NCBI GenBank assembly: GCA_965370495.1
Contig: CBDUUV010000031.1
Span: 1-24,651, forward strand
DNA length: 24,651 nucleotides
Direction of reading: 5' to 3'
Origin: Krumholzibacterium sp965370495
Lineage (GTDB): Bacteria; Krumholzibacteriota; Krumholzibacteriia; Krumholzibacteriales; Krumholzibacteriaceae
Positions within the stretch are counted from its first letter, which is position 1, and every line of letters starts with the position of its first letter. Shown piece by piece: positions 23,729 through 24,651 of this stretch. The notes beneath the pieces are model-generated. The model was not told the origin of the DNA. It searched no databases and saw nothing but the letters and a program-made list of their open reading frames with translations. The position numbers and the translations under genes are program-made.

Positions 23729-24651
23729 TGAATATCTGTTTCTGATTTGCCATGTCCGTCCATGGCAGTCCTGACAAGCAAACTTGAATTCCTTGTTTTA
23801 AGGGTACACATCACACCTCCCCGCATGCCGTTTCCGGCAAGGTATTTCCATGGGTAACTCCCTGCAATCACTGGTTCATAGCTGTAAAATACGGCCCTGC
23901 CCGAACACGATCTGTATATCGAGAAAAAGCATTTACATATCATCCGGCGCGATGAAGACCTGATTCTGATCGAAGGGGAAAAAATATATCCGGAATAATC
24001 CCGTGACCAGGAGTAACGTAACAACAACCGTGCCCTGACAGGCTCTATATCCCTGGACGTGAACAGAATATTTGCATTTTCAGGGTTCGAAACTGCCTGC
24101 TTTGCCACCGGTGGAAACGGCACAGTCTCCGTGCTGGACCTGTTTCTTTTCGACCAGGCGACCTTTATATTACTACCTCTGTATATTAACGAGTATTCTA
24201 CTTTTGACAGATTCAAAATTCTGGTTCTGGAACCGCTATCATCCCTTCTATGCTCAAATGCCAGTTTCAGCCGTCTACCGCGCCTGACCATCCATGAAGA
24301 GACCAGGGAAATACCAGTCCTGTCAAAGCTGTCATTCCCGATCCCACCGGGAATATCGCCATATCTGTTTCCAAGACCCGACGGTACTCTGAATATCAGG
24401 AACCCCTGCCTGTAATTCCCGCTTTTCCTTCTCCACCCCCAGGACACTGCCAATCTCCCGGAATTACTGATACATACCTCGGCTGATTGAACGTATGATC
24501 GGTTTTCAACCCTGCAATCTGCTCCAGCAAGCATAAGCCCACGAACACCGCTAACAGTCATACCTGCTTTCAATTTTTCTGTTCCTGCTTCGACACGGAT
24601 ACCATTGATGTATCCTTTCTCGGTAACAAATACCTCATCCTTCCATTTTCC
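23710..24651 (-). CDS. Uncharacterised protein, possibly outer-membrane beta-barrel (partial, N-terminus beyond window)
   Basis: The frame is open to the right edge, beyond the first possible start at 24573, and upstream codons read like protein (KWKDEVFVTEKGYINGIRVE), so the gene begins outside the window. The visible 313 residues are rich in alternating beta segments such as EVCISNSGRLAVSWGWRR, VEYSLIYRGSNIKVAW and RARLLLRYSWSRDYSGY, and end IQWIYNY with an aromatic residue. This suggests an outer-membrane barrel, but no family is recognised and the protein has more Arg and Cys than usual for a barrel. The stop overlaps the start region of the next gene by 19 nt, supporting one operon. Confidence 0.65.
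   Translation of the reverse strand, partial: GKWKDEVFVTEKGYINGIRVEAGTEKLKAGMTVSGVRGLMLAGADCRVENRSYVQSAEVCISNSGRLAVSWGWRRKSGNYRQGFLIFRVPSGLGNRYGDIPGGIGNDSFDRTGISLVSSWMVRRGRRLKLAFEHRRDDSGSRTRILNLSKVEYSLIYRGSNIKVAWSKRNRSSTETVPFPPVAKQAVSNPENANILFTSRDIEPVRARLLLRYSWSRDYSGYIFSPSIRIRSSSRRMICKCFFSIYRSCSGRAVFYSYEPVIAGSYPWKYLAGNGMRGGVMCTLKTRNSSLLVRTAMDGHGKSETDIQWIYNY

Noticed and set aside
24080..24100. GGTTCGAA resembling a tRNA T-arm
   Set aside because: It lies inside the partial beta-rich gene and no cloverleaf arms could be found around it.
1..24651. CRISPR arrays, insertion sequences, prophage or toxin-antitoxin genes
   Set aside because: No regularly spaced repeats, transposase or integrase motifs, or paired small toxin-antitoxin genes were seen on either strand.

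Overview
The window comes from a Gram-negative bacterium with a lipopolysaccharide outer membrane: a Kdo transferase, a heptosyltransferase-type enzyme, outer-membrane barrels, a lipoprotein and signal peptides are all present. Three traits point to an uncultured lineage near the FCB superphylum (Krumholzibacteriota/Eisenbacteria/Latescibacterota-like): a secreted protease ending in a FlgD-type Ig domain with the NLPNPFNP motif, an FG-GAP/VCBS protein, and a Kdo transferase of the type with VKYDLWPNL. The phylum is an inference. Several intergenic regions carry sigma70-like promoters (TTGACA/TATAAT with 17-18 nt spacers), not the Bacteroidota -33/-7 type. No tRNA, rRNA, CRISPR array, IS element or phage gene was found.

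Layout. (a) 1-2945, minus: a promoter and two tandem XRE-cupin regulators ending at a hairpin terminator, then a canonical promoter driving a DUF1844 protein and a thrombospondin-type-3 outer-membrane protein cut by the left edge. (b) 3340-5711, plus: two overlapping LPS core genes, a GT9 heptosyltransferase and waaA. (c) 10606-5728, minus: a tight four-gene operon encoding an outer-membrane barrel with a bactofilin-like N-terminal region, an ABC ATPase, an ABC-2 permease and an FG-GAP/VCBS exported protein. (d) 13460-10852, minus: a monocistronic papain-like protease with a near-consensus promoter and an intrinsic terminator. (e) 18037-13642, minus: purD, purE, tsaC and an ICMT-like membrane methyltransferase, followed by a PhoA-family lipoprotein phosphatase with its own leader. 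(f) 21921-18336, minus: a class I aminotransferase, carbamate kinase (arcC) and a LarA-family enzyme, with a perfect 13-bp hairpin between the first two. (g) 24651-22124, minus: two unrecognised proteins, the first cut by the right edge and possibly a barrel.

How the parts fit. Region b builds the LPS inner core, and the barrels, lipoprotein and exported proteins populate the envelope. Region e joins purine synthesis to tRNA t6A modification. Region f looks like amino- and hydroxy-acid metabolism with ATP made from carbamoyl phosphate. The least explained parts are the envelope operon c, the hypothetical pair g, and several small cis elements: the inter-cistronic hairpin, the palindrome in the phosphatase leader, and the G10 tract upstream of the LPS genes.
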